Source: Burkholderia plantarii (GTDB lineage Bacteria; Pseudomonadota; Gammaproteobacteria; Burkholderiales; Burkholderiaceae). From it: a stretch of 64,000 nucleotides of DNA. A program made the position numbers and the translations under genes. Positions 18,045 through 26,231 of the stretch are shown here, piece by piece; the stretch's first letter is position 1; every line of letters begins with the position of its first letter. The DNA lies in NCBI RefSeq assembly GCF_001411805.1, contig NZ_CP007212.1, positions 744,001 through 808,000 of the forward strand, in the 5' to 3' direction. The notes below the pieces were generated by a model that did no database searches, had not been told where the DNA came from, and was given only the letters and a program-made list of their open reading frames with translations.

Positions 18045-19205
18045 ATGAGCAACAACAACGATTCGGGGCGCCGCGTTCGCGCGGCCGCCGTGCTGATGGC
18101 GGCGGCCCTTGCCGGCAGCGCGGCCCAAGCGGACGAGGCCGGCGAGATGGTCAGGATCGGCGAGGCCGCGCCGGTCACCGGGCCGGCCTCGTATCTCGGC
18201 AAGGACACGGAAAACGGCGCGCGGCTCGCGATCGAGGAGATCAACCGCGCCGGGCTCGTGATCGGCGGCAGGAAGATCACGCTCGTGTTCGACGCGCAGG
18301 ACGACGCCGGCGACCCGCGGCAGGCCACCCAGATCGCGCAGAAGCTGGTGGACGACAAGGTGGTCGCCGTGGTCGGCCACATGCAGTCGGGCACCACGAT
18401 TCCGGCCTCGCGGATCTACCACGACGCCGGGCTCGTGCAGGTCTCGCCGTCGGCCACCAACCCCGCCTATACGCGGCAGGGCTTCGCCACGACCTACCGC
18501 GTGGTCGCCACCGACGCGCAGCAGGGACCGACGCTGGCCGACTACGCCGCGAAGACGCTGCACGTGAAGTCGGTGGCGATCGTCGACGATTCGACCGCCT
18601 ACGGGCAGGGGCTCGCCGTCGAGTTCGAGAAACGCGCGCGCGCCGACGGCATTCGCGTGCTGTCGCACGACGCGAGCAACGACAAGGCCGTCGATTTCCG
18701 CGCGATCCTCACCCGGATCAAGGGCGAGCAGCCCGACGTCATCATGTACGGCGGCCTCGACGGCACCGGCGGCCCGTTCGCCCGGCAGGCGCGCCAGCTC
18801 GGCATGACGGCCAAGGTACTCGCGGGCGACGGGCTGTGCGCCGACGATCTCGCCAAGCTCGCCGGCGAGGCGGCCGACGACGTGATCTGTTCGATCGCGG
18901 GCGCGCCGCTCCTGAAGATGGCCGGCGGCCCCGCGTTCGTCGAGCGCTACAAGGCGCGCTTCGGCTACGCGCCGGTGCTCAACTCGCCGTTCGCCTACGA
19001 CGCCGTCGGCATCATCGTCGACGCGATGAAGCGCGCGCAGTCCACCGAGCCCGCGAAGATCCTCGCGGCGATGCCGGCCACGCATTACCAGGGCGTGCTC
19101 GGCGACACGCAGTTCGACGCGAACGGCGACCTGAAGCACGGCGTGATCTCGCTCTATCGCTACGTGGGCGGCAAGCAGACGCTGCTCGGGGTGGTCGAGA
19201 AGTGA
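18045..19205 (+). CDS. Branched-chain amino-acid type ABC transporter substrate-binding protein (LivJ family)
   Basis: 386 residues with a Sec signal peptide ending at AAQA near residue 28, so periplasmic. A GGAGGCGGG ribosome site precedes the ATG. Family I periplasmic binding protein: RIGEAAPVTGPASYLGKDTENGARLAIEEIN near 37-66, the hinge region VVGHMQSGTTIPAS near 108, and the C-terminal FAYDAVGIIVDAMKRA. Binds leucine-type or other amino acids for import. No permease or ATPase gene of the liv system follows, so it must use components encoded elsewhere, or act with the divergent GlxA-type regulator as a sensing pair. Confidence 0.9.
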   Translation: MSNNNDSGRRVRAAAVLMAAALAGSAAQADEAGEMVRIGEAAPVTGPASYLGKDTENGARLAIEEINRAGLVIGGRKITLVFDAQDDAGDPRQATQIAQKLVDDKVVAVVGHMQSGTTIPASRIYHDAGLVQVSPSATNPAYTRQGFATTYRVVATDAQQGPTLADYAAKTLHVKSVAIVDDSTAYGQGLAVEFEKRARADGIRVLSHDASNDKAVDFRAILTRIKGEQPDVIMYGGLDGTGGPFARQARQLGMTAKVLAGDGLCADDLAKLAGEAADDVICSIAGAPLLKMAGGPAFVERYKARFGYAPVLNSPFAYDAVGIIVDAMKRAQSTEPAKILAAMPATHYQGVLGDTQFDANGDLKHGVISLYRYVGGKQTLLGVVEK

Positions 19206-19330
19206 GGTGGACATGCCGCGGGTCCGCGATGACGCGCGGCATGGTCGATCCGGCGCGGCGCGCGCAACGTCGGGCAGGACGGCCGGCCGTGTTTCCGGGG
19301 CGGCCGTCGGCGGCGAACCTCGGGGGATAA

Positions 19331-19440
19331 GAGGCAGGAGCAGGCGTCGGCGGCCAGCTTCGGAGGACGGGAGGCAGGAGCGAGCGTCGGCGACGAGCTT
19401 CAGGAGCCAGCGTCTGGAGCAGGCGTCGGCGGCCAGCTTC
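19331..19440. repeat. Degenerate tandem direct repeats, about 40-bp period
   Basis: Three related units begin near 19331, 19371 and 19411. Each carries a GGAGC.-AGCGTCGGCG-..-AGCTTC core; a partial fourth copy (GGAGCGAGCGGTGTCGGCGA) runs into the last codons of the LysR gene near 19480. Lies between the convergent binding-protein and LysR genes. Confidence 0.7.
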
Positions 19441-19476
19441 ACGGGGCGAATGTCAGTGCCCAACCTCGGGGATGAC

Positions 19477-20382
19477 TCAGGAGCGAGCGGTGTCGGCGAC
19501 GTTCAGTGCCGGCACCGCCGCGAACACTTCGCTGAAGAAGTCCATGAACGCGATGGCGCGCCGCGGCAGCAGGCGGTTCTCGACATAGAGCAGGTGGATC
19601 GGCACGGGCGGCGGCACGTGCTCGTCGAGCAGCCACTGCAGCCGCCCGGCCGCGAGGCCCGCCTCGAACAGCCAGCGCGGGCCGTAGGCGATGCCGAGGC
19701 CCGCCTCCACCGCCTCCCGCACTGCCTGGGGCGAGTTCACGCGCAGCCGGCCCGACACCGCCACCTCGGCGTCGCGAAAGCGCCAGAGATGGCCCGACGC
19801 GAGCAGCGTGTAGACGATGCAGTCGTGATCGCCGAGCGCCGCCGGCGTTGCCGGCACGCCGCGTTGCGCGAGATAGGCGCGGCTCGCCACGCAGCCGCGC
19901 TCGAACCGGCCGACGCGGCGCGCGCGCAGCGCGCTGTCGTCCAGATGGCCGATCCGGATCGCCAGCTCGACGCCTTCGTCGATCAGGTTCACGTAGCGGT
20001 CGCCGATCTGCAGGTCGAGTTCGATGCCGCGATGGCGCGCGAGAAAAGCCGCCACGTTCGGCAGCACGAACGCATGGGCCAGCGCGGTCGGGCAGGCCAC
20101 GCGCAGCAGCCCGTGGGGCTCGACGCCGGCGTGGAACGACGACTCCGACTCATCGACGGCGTCGAGGATGCGCCGCACCTGCGCGTAATAGCGCTCGCCC
20201 TCGGGCGTCAGCGACAGCCGGCGCGTGGAGCGATGCAGCAGCCGCGCGTTCAGATGCGTCTCCAGCGCCGCGACGTGGCGGCTCACGTTCGGCTGCCCCA
20301 GCCCGAGATCGCGCGCGGCGGCCGAGAAGCTGCCCGTCTCCACCGCGCGCGCGAAGCAGGTCATCAATAGCAGGCGGTCCAT
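19477..20382 (-). CDS. LysR-type transcriptional regulator
   Basis: 301 residues from the ATG at 20382, the usual LysR length; an ATG ten codons upstream is possible. N-terminal winged helix-turn-helix: MTCFARAVETGSFSAAARDL then GQPNVSRHVAALETHLNARLLHRSTRRLSLTPEG, followed by a LysR substrate-binding domain (residues 85-290). Belongs to the CrgA/DsdC-like group that often regulates divergent dehydrogenases. Divergent from the SDR gene at 20540 with about 157 bases between them, so it probably controls that gene and itself. Confidence 0.9.
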   Translation of the reverse strand: MDRLLLMTCFARAVETGSFSAAARDLGLGQPNVSRHVAALETHLNARLLHRSTRRLSLTPEGERYYAQVRRILDAVDESESSFHAGVEPHGLLRVACPTALAHAFVLPNVAAFLARHRGIELDLQIGDRYVNLIDEGVELAIRIGHLDDSALRARRVGRFERGCVASRAYLAQRGVPATPAALGDHDCIVYTLLASGHLWRFRDAEVAVSGRLRVNSPQAVREAVEAGLGIAYGPRWLFEAGLAAGRLQWLLDEHVPPPVPIHLLYVENRLLPRRAIAFMDFFSEVFAAVPALNVADTARS

Positions 20383-20392
20383 GGCGGGGCTC

Positions 20393-20464
20393 GATTCATG
20401 CTCACGAAGCATGGATGGTATGTGAAACGAGGATCTTATGCGATCAGCGTCATAGATTCATGCT
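20393..20464. promoter_or_regulatory. Candidate LysR operator region
   Basis: GATTCATGCT occurs at 20393-20402 and again at 20455-20464. The first copy is part of an imperfect dyad with AGCATGGAT (TTCATGCT-N5-AGCATGGA). Lies in the divergent region between the LysR and SDR genes, where LysR proteins normally bind. Confidence 0.4.
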
Positions 20465-20539
20465 TCCGGTGAGGCGACGCGGCGGGCAGCCCGTCGGGCG
20501 TCGCCTCATTCCGTCACTCATCCGACCAGGAGCATTTCC

Positions 20540-21292
20540 ATGTCCCGCTTGCAAGGCAAACGCACGCTGATCACCGGCGGCACCAGCGGTATCGGCCTCG
20601 AGACGGCCCGGCAGTTTCTCGCCGAGGGCGCGCGCGTGATCGTCACCGGCAACCAGCCCGACAGCATCGAGCGCGCGCGCGCCGAACTCGGCCCGGAGGT
20701 GCGCGTGCTGCGCGCCGATTCGGCCAGCGTGGCCGACCAGCAGCAGCTCGCGCGCACTGTTGCCGAGCATTACGGCCAGCTCGACGTCGCGTTCCTGAAC
20801 GCCGGCGTGGCGGTCTGGGCAGCCGTCGAGCAGTGGGACGAGGCTGGCTTCGACCGCTCGTTCGCGATCAACGTGAAGGGGCCGTACTTCCTGATCCAGG
20901 CGCTGCTGCCCGTGTTCGCGAATCCCGCCTCGGTGATCCACAACACCTCGATCAACGCGCACGCGGGCGCCGCGCGCTCGTCGGTGTACGCGGCGACCAA
21001 GGCCGCGCTCCTGAGCCTCGCGAAGACGTTGTCGGGCGAACTGCTCGCGCGCGGCATCCGCGTCAACGCCGTGAGCCCCGGGCCGGTGGACACGCCGCTC
21101 TACGACAAGCTCGGCATCCCCGAGGCCTATCGCGAGCAGGTCGAGCGCGAGATCGTCGCGACCATTCCGTCCGGCCGCCTCGGCACGCCCGGGGAGGTGG
21201 CGAAGGCCGTGCTGTATCTGGCCTCGGACGAATCGCGGTGGACCGTGGGCGCGGAGCTGGTGGTCGACGGCGGCCGCCTGCTGAACGGTTGA
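20540..21292 (+). CDS. Short-chain dehydrogenase/reductase
   Basis: 250 residues, classical SDR. TGGTSGIGLETA near residue 13 is the cofactor glycine motif; NAGVAVWAA near 91 the NAG motif; Ser137, Tyr150 and Lys154 (SVYAATK) the catalytic set with normal spacing; SPGPVDTPLY follows. A basic residue is not obvious after the second strand, so NAD versus NADP is open. An AGGAG site precedes the ATG. Probably oxidises or reduces a small alcohol or carbonyl; the downstream GST gene starts 5 bases after the stop, so the two form an operon controlled by the divergent LysR. Confidence 0.92.
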   Translation: MSRLQGKRTLITGGTSGIGLETARQFLAEGARVIVTGNQPDSIERARAELGPEVRVLRADSASVADQQQLARTVAEHYGQLDVAFLNAGVAVWAAVEQWDEAGFDRSFAINVKGPYFLIQALLPVFANPASVIHNTSINAHAGAARSSVYAATKAALLSLAKTLSGELLARGIRVNAVSPGPVDTPLYDKLGIPEAYREQVEREIVATIPSGRLGTPGEVAKAVLYLASDESRWTVGAELVVDGGRLLNG

Positions 21293-21297
21293 TCGCG

Positions 21298-21993
21298 ATG
21301 AACGGGACGCAGGCGGCGCTCGCGCCGCGGCTGACGCTGATCAGCCATCCGCTCTGTCCGTTCGTGCAGCGCGTCGCGATCGTGCTGCACGAGAAGCGTC
21401 TGGTGTTCGAGCGTGTCGATGTCGATCTGGACGACCGGCCGGACTGGTTCGTCGCGCTTTCGCCGACCGGCAAGGTGCCGCTGCTCGAGGTGCGCGATCG
21501 GCTTGGGCGCGGCGGCGTGCTGTTCGAGAGCATGGCGATCTGCGAATACGCCGAGGATCTCGGCATCGGCGCGCGGCTTTATCCCGACGACGCGTTCGCG
21601 CGCGCCGGGCAGCGCGCCTGGATCGAATTCGCGTCGGCCATGCTCGGCGATGCGTGGCGCTTGCTGAACGCAGGCGACGAGCGCGCCGCGCGGGTCGAGG
21701 GCGATGCGTTGCGAGGCAGGCTGCGGCGCTTCGAGAGCGAGCTGGGTGACGGGCCGTACTTCGCCGGGCCGGCGTTCGGCATGGTCGATGCGATGGTCGC
21801 GCCGGTGTTCCGCTACTTCGATTGCCTCGACGCCGCGTGGAGCGATGACCTGTTCGATGGTCTCGGCAAGGTCGCGCGCTGGCGCGTGGCGTTGGCGGCG
21901 CGGCCGAGCGTGATCGCGGCGGTGAGTGGTGACTATCGCGAACGGTTGCGTGCGCATCTACATGGGCAGCGCGCCTGGCTGATGAGGACGTGA
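21298..21993 (+). CDS. Glutathione S-transferase family protein
   Basis: 231 residues, two-domain GST. N-terminal thioredoxin-like domain: SHPLCPFVQRVAIVLHEK near residue 15 with CPF in the active-site position, then PTGKVPLLEVRD (cis-Pro) and FESMAICEYAED, which contacts the glutathione gamma-glutamyl group. Helical C-terminal domain from about residue 95. The Cys-Pro-Phe active site resembles Omega- and glutaredoxin-like GSTs, which do thiol reduction as well as conjugation. Follows the SDR gene by 5 bases. Confidence 0.88.
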   Translation: MNGTQAALAPRLTLISHPLCPFVQRVAIVLHEKRLVFERVDVDLDDRPDWFVALSPTGKVPLLEVRDRLGRGGVLFESMAICEYAEDLGIGARLYPDDAFARAGQRAWIEFASAMLGDAWRLLNAGDERAARVEGDALRGRLRRFESELGDGPYFAGPAFGMVDAMVAPVFRYFDCLDAAWSDDLFDGLGKVARWRVALAARPSVIAAVSGDYRERLRAHLHGQRAWLMRT

Positions 21994-22156
21994 GTGAGGC
22001 CGGGTGAGATCGATCAAGAGCAGGCAGCGGTACCCAGTGCGGCGCGTACCCTGCTGCACCGGCCTGCGCGGATTCGGTCTCGACATGGCGCCTGGCGCTC
22101 GACCCTGCGAGGCACATGGCCGAGGCGGCTTGTCGGCGTCGGGCGCCGCCCCCCGC

Positions 22157-23083
22157 TCAGTGCATCAGGAACAGCGAAATCAGGAACGGCGCGGCCAGTG
22201 ACAGGATCAGGCCGCTGATCATCGCGGTCGGAATGTCGTGCGGCTCGCAGGTCTGCTTGATGATCGGCAGCGTCGAATCGAGCGCGGTGGCGCCGCTCGC
22301 GCCGATGCAGGGGCTCGAGAAGCGCGCGCCGAGGCTGTAGAGCAGGACCACCGCCAGCAGTTCGCGGAACAGGTCGGTGAGCAGCGCGACGGTGCCGTAC
22401 AGGTCGCCGAGCCGGCTCGCGACCAGCGCGCCCGACAGCGAGAACCAGCCGAAGCCGCTCGACAGCGCGAGCGCGACCGGCAGCGGCTGGTCGCCGAGCC
22501 GCGCGGCCAGTGCGCCGCCCGCCAGCGAGCCGGCGATCACGATGGCCGGGATCGCGAGCACCTTCGGCGACAGGTTCGCGCGGCTCAGGCGCACGGCCAG
22601 CATGTCCATGCCGACGAAGCCGATCAGCGTGTAGAGCAGCTGGTCGGTGGACGGCATTGGCAGCTGCGCGAGCCACGCCGGCAGCGCGACGAGGCTCGTG
22701 GCCGCGCCGATCGCCACGGCGCCGAGCGCGATCGCGCATTCGCGCAGCGGCTTGAGCAGCGTGGCGAGGTTCAGCGCGCCCGTGCCTTGTGCATGCCGCG
22801 CGCGCGGGCGGCGCAGACGGCTCGCGACGGCGATCAGCAGCCACGGCACCAGCGTCGTCAGCACGGCGAACAGCAGCGCGAGGCCGACCGCGCCGCGCAC
22901 GCCGGCGCCGCGGCTCAGCACGTCGCCGAAGCGGTGGCCGATCGACACCAGCAGCAGCCAGACGAGCGGCGTGATGAGCCGCGTGAGCGACGCGCGCAGC
23001 GCGCCTGGCAGCATGCGGCCGATCAGCATGCCGGCGAGCAGCGCGATGAAGATCGGGACGACGGCGGTGAGCAGGGCTTGCAT
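22157..23083 (-). CDS. lysO: Lysine exporter, LysO (YbjE) family
   Basis: 308 residues, about eight to ten hydrophobic membrane segments. Conserved LysO/DUF340 features: GFGWFSLSGALVASRLGDLYGT near residue 205, LLTDLFRELLAVVLLYSLG near 232, and a C-terminal motif ATALDSTLPIIKQTCE near 262. These proteins export L-lysine and lysine analogues. The ATG at 23083 is chosen because the first membrane segment starts immediately after it; the upstream open frame has no membrane character. Neighbouring tRNA-Lys is probably coincidence. Confidence 0.85.
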   Translation of the reverse strand: MQALLTAVVPIFIALLAGMLIGRMLPGALRASLTRLITPLVWLLLVSIGHRFGDVLSRGAGVRGAVGLALLFAVLTTLVPWLLIAVASRLRRPRARHAQGTGALNLATLLKPLRECAIALGAVAIGAATSLVALPAWLAQLPMPSTDQLLYTLIGFVGMDMLAVRLSRANLSPKVLAIPAIVIAGSLAGGALAARLGDQPLPVALALSSGFGWFSLSGALVASRLGDLYGTVALLTDLFRELLAVVLLYSLGARFSSPCIGASGATALDSTLPIIKQTCEPHDIPTAMISGLILSLAAPFLISLFLMH

Positions 23084-23218
23084 GGGAGAGACAGGGTTGG
23101 CGTGGAGATCGGCGAGGTTCGCCCGGGGCGATAGTGTAGGCGATGGGTGCGGGTTTCCGGCTTGTTGCACGCGTTGCCGTGATGCCTCGCGAGCATGCCT
23201 GCCCGTCCAGGCCCCGAC

Positions 23219-23323
23219 TCAGTCGGGCAGACCGCTGTTCGCCTGCTCCACCGACAGCCTCGACGGCAGCGTGAGCGCGACGCGCGTGCCGCCTTCGCGC
23301 GCCTCGATGCGCAACGCAAGCGC
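23219..23323 (-). pseudogene. Possible C-terminal remnant of a sensor histidine kinase
   Basis: About 34 codons ending in a stop. LRIEAREGGTRVALTLP resembles the last beta-strands of HATPase_c domains in two-component sensor kinases, but nothing upstream in the same strand encodes the rest; instead the tRNA-Lys terminator begins within 10 bases. Likely a residue of a gene lost by deletion or rearrangement beside the tRNA. Confidence 0.5.
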
Positions 23324-23334
23324 TCGAAAAGCAA

Positions 23335-23360
23335 AAAGCCCGGTCTTTCGACCGGGCTTT
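23335..23360 (-). terminator. Intrinsic terminator of tRNA-Lys
   Basis: AAAGCCCGGTC-TTTC-GACCGGGCTTT, a perfect 11-bp stem with 4-base loop. On the minus strand it is followed by TTTGCTTTTCG, a T-rich tail, just after the tRNA 3' end. Confidence 0.85.
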
Positions 23361-23373
23361 CTGTTTGATGCTT

Positions 23374-23449
23374 TGGTAGGCCGTACGGGATTCGAACCTG
23401 TGACCAACGGATTAAAAGTCCGCTGCTCTACCAGCTGAGCTAACGACCC
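23374..23449 (-). tRNA. tRNA-Lys (UUU)
   Basis: 76 bases including an encoded 3' CCA. On the minus strand: GGGTCGT acceptor arm, D-loop AGCTGGTAGAGC, anticodon loop with TTT at its centre (CTTTTAA), T arm GGTTCGAATCC. The acceptor stem pairs with two G-U/T-G pairs. Sits between the cpoB gene and its own terminator. Confidence 0.97.
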
Positions 23450-23531
23450 AAAGAGGCGAAATTGTAGCGAACGTTTCGCGGACCCGTCAAGCATAGTCAA
23501 GCATCGATCGCCCGACAGCCCCGCCCGCCGC

Positions 23532-24281
23532 TCACTTGATCGAATCGATCTTCGCCTGGGCCGCCTGCGCGGCGCTCGAACCCTGGAACTGCGAGAGGAC
23601 CTGTTCGAAGGTGCGCTTGGCTGCCGCCTTCTGCCCCTGCTCGAGCTGGTTGGTGCCAATCGCCACCAGCGCGTCGCCCGCGCGCGGATGCTGCGGGTAG
23701 GCCTTCACGAGCGCCTGCCAGGTGGCCGTCGAACCCTTGTAGTCGCGCAGCGCGTACTGCGCGTTGCCGAGCCAGTACTGCGCGACCGGCTGATACGGGC
23801 TCTGCGGATACTTGGCGATGAAGGCGCGGAACGAAGCGGCGGCACCCTTGAAATCGCCGCCGCGGAACTGCTGCGACGCCGCGTTGAACGCATCCGTTTC
23901 CCCGGGCTGGACGGTGCCCTCGACGCCGTCCACCGTGGTCTGCTGGGGCTCGAACTTCTTGAGCCGCGCATCGAGATCGGTGTAGGCGTCGCGCTGCTGG
24001 CGCTCGAGCGTCGTCAAGCGGTTCGTCAGATCCTCGTTCTGGCCGCGCAGCGTCGCGACCTGCTGGTTGAGCTGGTCGAGACGACCGGACTGATCGAGGA
24101 TTGTCCGTTGCGCGGCGGAGAGCTGGTTCGTCAAGCTGTCGGTGCGCGTGCGCAGGTCGAGTACGGCGCGGCGAGCCTCGTCGTCATCGAACATGCCGGC
24201 GTGCGCCGGCGCCGCGCCGAGCGCGACACCGGCAACGCAGGCCGCAGCGGCTGCACGCAGCCAAGGGAAGCGGTGCGTCAT
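23532..24281 (-). CDS. cpoB: Cell division coordinator CpoB (YbgF), Tol-Pal associated
   Basis: 249 residues, periplasmic: signal peptide ending APAHA near residue 28. N-terminal coiled coil (residues 35-105: LTNQLSAAQRTILDQ..., with many Gln and Leu) for trimerisation, then three TPR repeats (from about 130: AFNAASQQFRGGDFKGAAASF, YWLGNAQYALRDYKGST, GDALVAIGTNQLEQGQKAAA). In E. coli CpoB links Tol-Pal with peptidoglycan synthesis at the division septum. Last gene of the tol-pal operon, 19 bases after pal. Confidence 0.95.
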   Translation of the reverse strand: MTHRFPWLRAAAAACVAGVALGAAPAHAGMFDDDEARRAVLDLRTRTDSLTNQLSAAQRTILDQSGRLDQLNQQVATLRGQNEDLTNRLTTLERQQRDAYTDLDARLKKFEPQQTTVDGVEGTVQPGETDAFNAASQQFRGGDFKGAAASFRAFIAKYPQSPYQPVAQYWLGNAQYALRDYKGSTATWQALVKAYPQHPRAGDALVAIGTNQLEQGQKAAAKRTFEQVLSQFQGSSAAQAAQAKIDSIK

Positions 24282-24300
24282 GCGGAGGTTCTTCCGTTAC

Positions 24301-24816
24301 TTACTGTTGGTAGACGATGTCCGCGCGGCGGTTCTGCGCCCACGAGGCTTCGTCGTGGCCGGTCGCTTGCGGCTTTTCCTTGCCCAGACTCACGGCTTCC
24401 ATTTGCGAATCCGGCACGCCCAGCAGCGACAGGCCGCGGCGAACCGCTTCCGCGCGCTTCTGGCCCAGCGCGAGGTTGTACTCGCTCGTGCCGCGCTCGT
24501 CGGTGTTGCCCTGGATCAGGATGTGACGCGCCGGGTGGCTCTTCAGGTATTGCGAGTGCTGTTGCAGCAGCGGCTGGTACTGGTCCGACACCGAATAGCT
24601 GTCGAAGTCGAAGTAGACGCTGCGCTTCGCGAGCGGGCTGTTCGGGTCGTTCAGCGGATCGACGTTCACTTGCGCGACGTCGTTCGGGTTCGGCTGCGTG
24701 CTGATCGCGTTGCCTTGCTGGTTGGCCTTGTCGTCGAGCTTGACGCCCGACTTACACGCGGCCAGCGCGCTGATCATCATTACGGCGAGTGCCAGGCGAG
24801 CTTTATTGGTCATCAT
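24301..24816 (-). CDS. pal: Peptidoglycan-associated lipoprotein Pal
   Basis: 171 residues. Start at 24816 follows an AGGAG site at normal distance; the second Met one codon later is possible. Lipobox ISALAAC near residue 22 with the Cys as lipidated residue 1 of the mature protein. C-terminal OmpA-like domain (residues 60-170) with YFDFDSYSVSDQYQPLL, HILIQGNTDERGTSEYNLALGQKRA and the DAP-binding NTDERG motif. Anchors the outer membrane to peptidoglycan and binds TolB. Confidence 0.97.
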   Translation of the reverse strand: MMTNKARLALAVMMISALAACKSGVKLDDKANQQGNAISTQPNPNDVAQVNVDPLNDPNSPLAKRSVYFDFDSYSVSDQYQPLLQQHSQYLKSHPARHILIQGNTDERGTSEYNLALGQKRAEAVRRGLSLLGVPDSQMEAVSLGKEKPQATGHDEASWAQNRRADIVYQQ

Positions 24817-24833
24817 GGTGAATCTCCTGTTGG

Positions 24834-26135
24834 TCATTGCATGAATGGCCCCCAAGACGGCTCGCGGAACGAGCCGCCCTGGACGGGCAGAATCTGCGGC
24901 GGCGAGCTGCCGTCCGAGGGAACGGCAGCAAGAACGCTGCGGCCACCGGCTTGGGTCGCGTACAGGATGTACTGACCGTTTGCCGCGAAACTCGGCGACT
25001 CGTCATGCGTGGTGTTGGTCACCGCGTTGGCGGCGCCGGTCTGCAGATCCTGGACATACAGCTTGAAGCCGCCACCGGTGCGCGAGATGTACGCGAGCAG
25101 CTTGCCGTCAGGGCTTACGCGCGGGCTCGTGTTGTAGCTGCCGTTGAACGTCACGCGTTGCGCGGCGCCGGCATTCTCGCCCTGCGCGGGCATCCGGTAG
25201 ATCTGCGGTTGACCACCACGATCGCTGGTGAAATAGATCCACCGGCCATCAGGAGAATAAAACGGTTCGGTATCGATCGAGCTGCTCTGGGTGAGCCGGC
25301 GCAGGCCGGTGCCCGTCGAGCTGACCGAATAGATTTGCGTGTTGCCGGTCAGCGACAGCGCGACGGCCAGATTCTGGCCGTCCGGCGACCACGCCGGTGC
25401 GCTGTTGTTGCCCTTCTGGTTTGAAATCACGTAGCGGCGGCCGGTCGGCAGGTCGTGAATGTAGACCACCGGCTTGCGCAGTTCGAACGATACGTAAGCA
25501 ACCTTCGTGCCGCTCGGCGACCAAGCGGGCGAGATGATCGGCTCGGAACTGGTCAGTGCCGGCACCGCGTTTTCGCCGTCCGAATCGGAAATCAGCAGAC
25601 GATACTTGCCGCCCGAGCGCGTCACGTAGGACAGCCGCGTGCTGAACACGCCGCGCACGCCGAGCAGCTTCTGGTAGATGTAGTCGGCGATCTTGTGGCC
25701 GGTCTTGCGCATGCCCTCGACGTCGCCCGTCGCCGTCAGCGACAGGCCACCCAGACTCTGCTGCTTGACCGTGTCGAACAGCATGAAGTCGACCTTCACC
25801 TGGCCGTTCGCGTCGCGGTTCACGGTGCCGGCCACCAGCGCGTTGGCGCCCTTGGCTTTCCAGGCGCCGTAATCGACCGGTGCCGATTCGGGGATCGGCG
25901 TGCTGCCCGCGTCGACGTTCGAGAACTTGCCGGTGCGTGCGAGATCCGAGCGCACCACGGACGTCACCGATTGCGGCAAGCCCGCTTCGTTGACGAAATT
26001 CGCGGTCGCGATCGGGAACTGCGTCGATCCGACGCCCGTGATGAGGACGTTGACCTGCGCGTTCGCGGCGCTGCCCGCCGCAATCAGACACGAGGCTACG
26101 AGTGACCTGAAACCCAGCTTCGTCATCAAACTCAT
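24834..26135 (-). CDS. tolB: Tol-Pal system translocation protein TolB
   Basis: 433 residues from the ATG at 26135; the upstream 30 codons lack a signal peptide. Cleavage after ANA near residue 26 leaves a periplasmic protein. N-terminal domain INVLITGVG to about residue 165, then a six-bladed beta-propeller with repeated [50 protein letters not shown] and [16 protein letters not shown] signatures. Bridges TolA and Pal. Nearly abuts pal on one side and tolA on the other. Confidence 0.97.
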   Translation of the reverse strand: MSLMTKLGFRSLVASCLIAAGSAANAQVNVLITGVGSTQFPIATANFVNEAGLPQSVTSVVRSDLARTGKFSNVDAGSTPIPESAPVDYGAWKAKGANALVAGTVNRDANGQVKVDFMLFDTVKQQSLGGLSLTATGDVEGMRKTGHKIADYIYQKLLGVRGVFSTRLSYVTRSGGKYRLLISDSDGENAVPALTSSEPIISPAWSPSGTKVAYVSFELRKPVVYIHDLPTGRRYVISNQKGNNSAPAWSPDGQNLAVALSLTGNTQIYSVSSTGTGLRRLTQSSSIDTEPFYSPDGRWIYFTSDRGGQPQIYRMPAQGENAGAAQRVTFNGSYNTSPRVSPDGKLLAYISRTGGGFKLYVQDLQTGAANAVTNTTHDESPSFAANGQYILYATQAGGRSVLAAVPSDGSSPPQILPVQGGSFREPSWGPFMQ

Positions 26136-26231
26136 GCTTCCGATTCCCTTATTAGCTGCGCATTCGCACAGAGACTCAACAATACTCGATTCGTTCCTTG
26201 CGGCGACTCGCGAGTGTAAGCGCATTGCGCG

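Noticed and set aside
19331..19490. CRISPR-like array
   Set aside because: Units are degenerate, GC-rich, without unique spacers between identical repeats, and no cas genes are present.
23219..23659. Minus-strand frame that runs through tRNA-Lys
   Set aside because: It passes across the tRNA and terminator; only the last 34 codons resemble a protein and are noted as a remnant.
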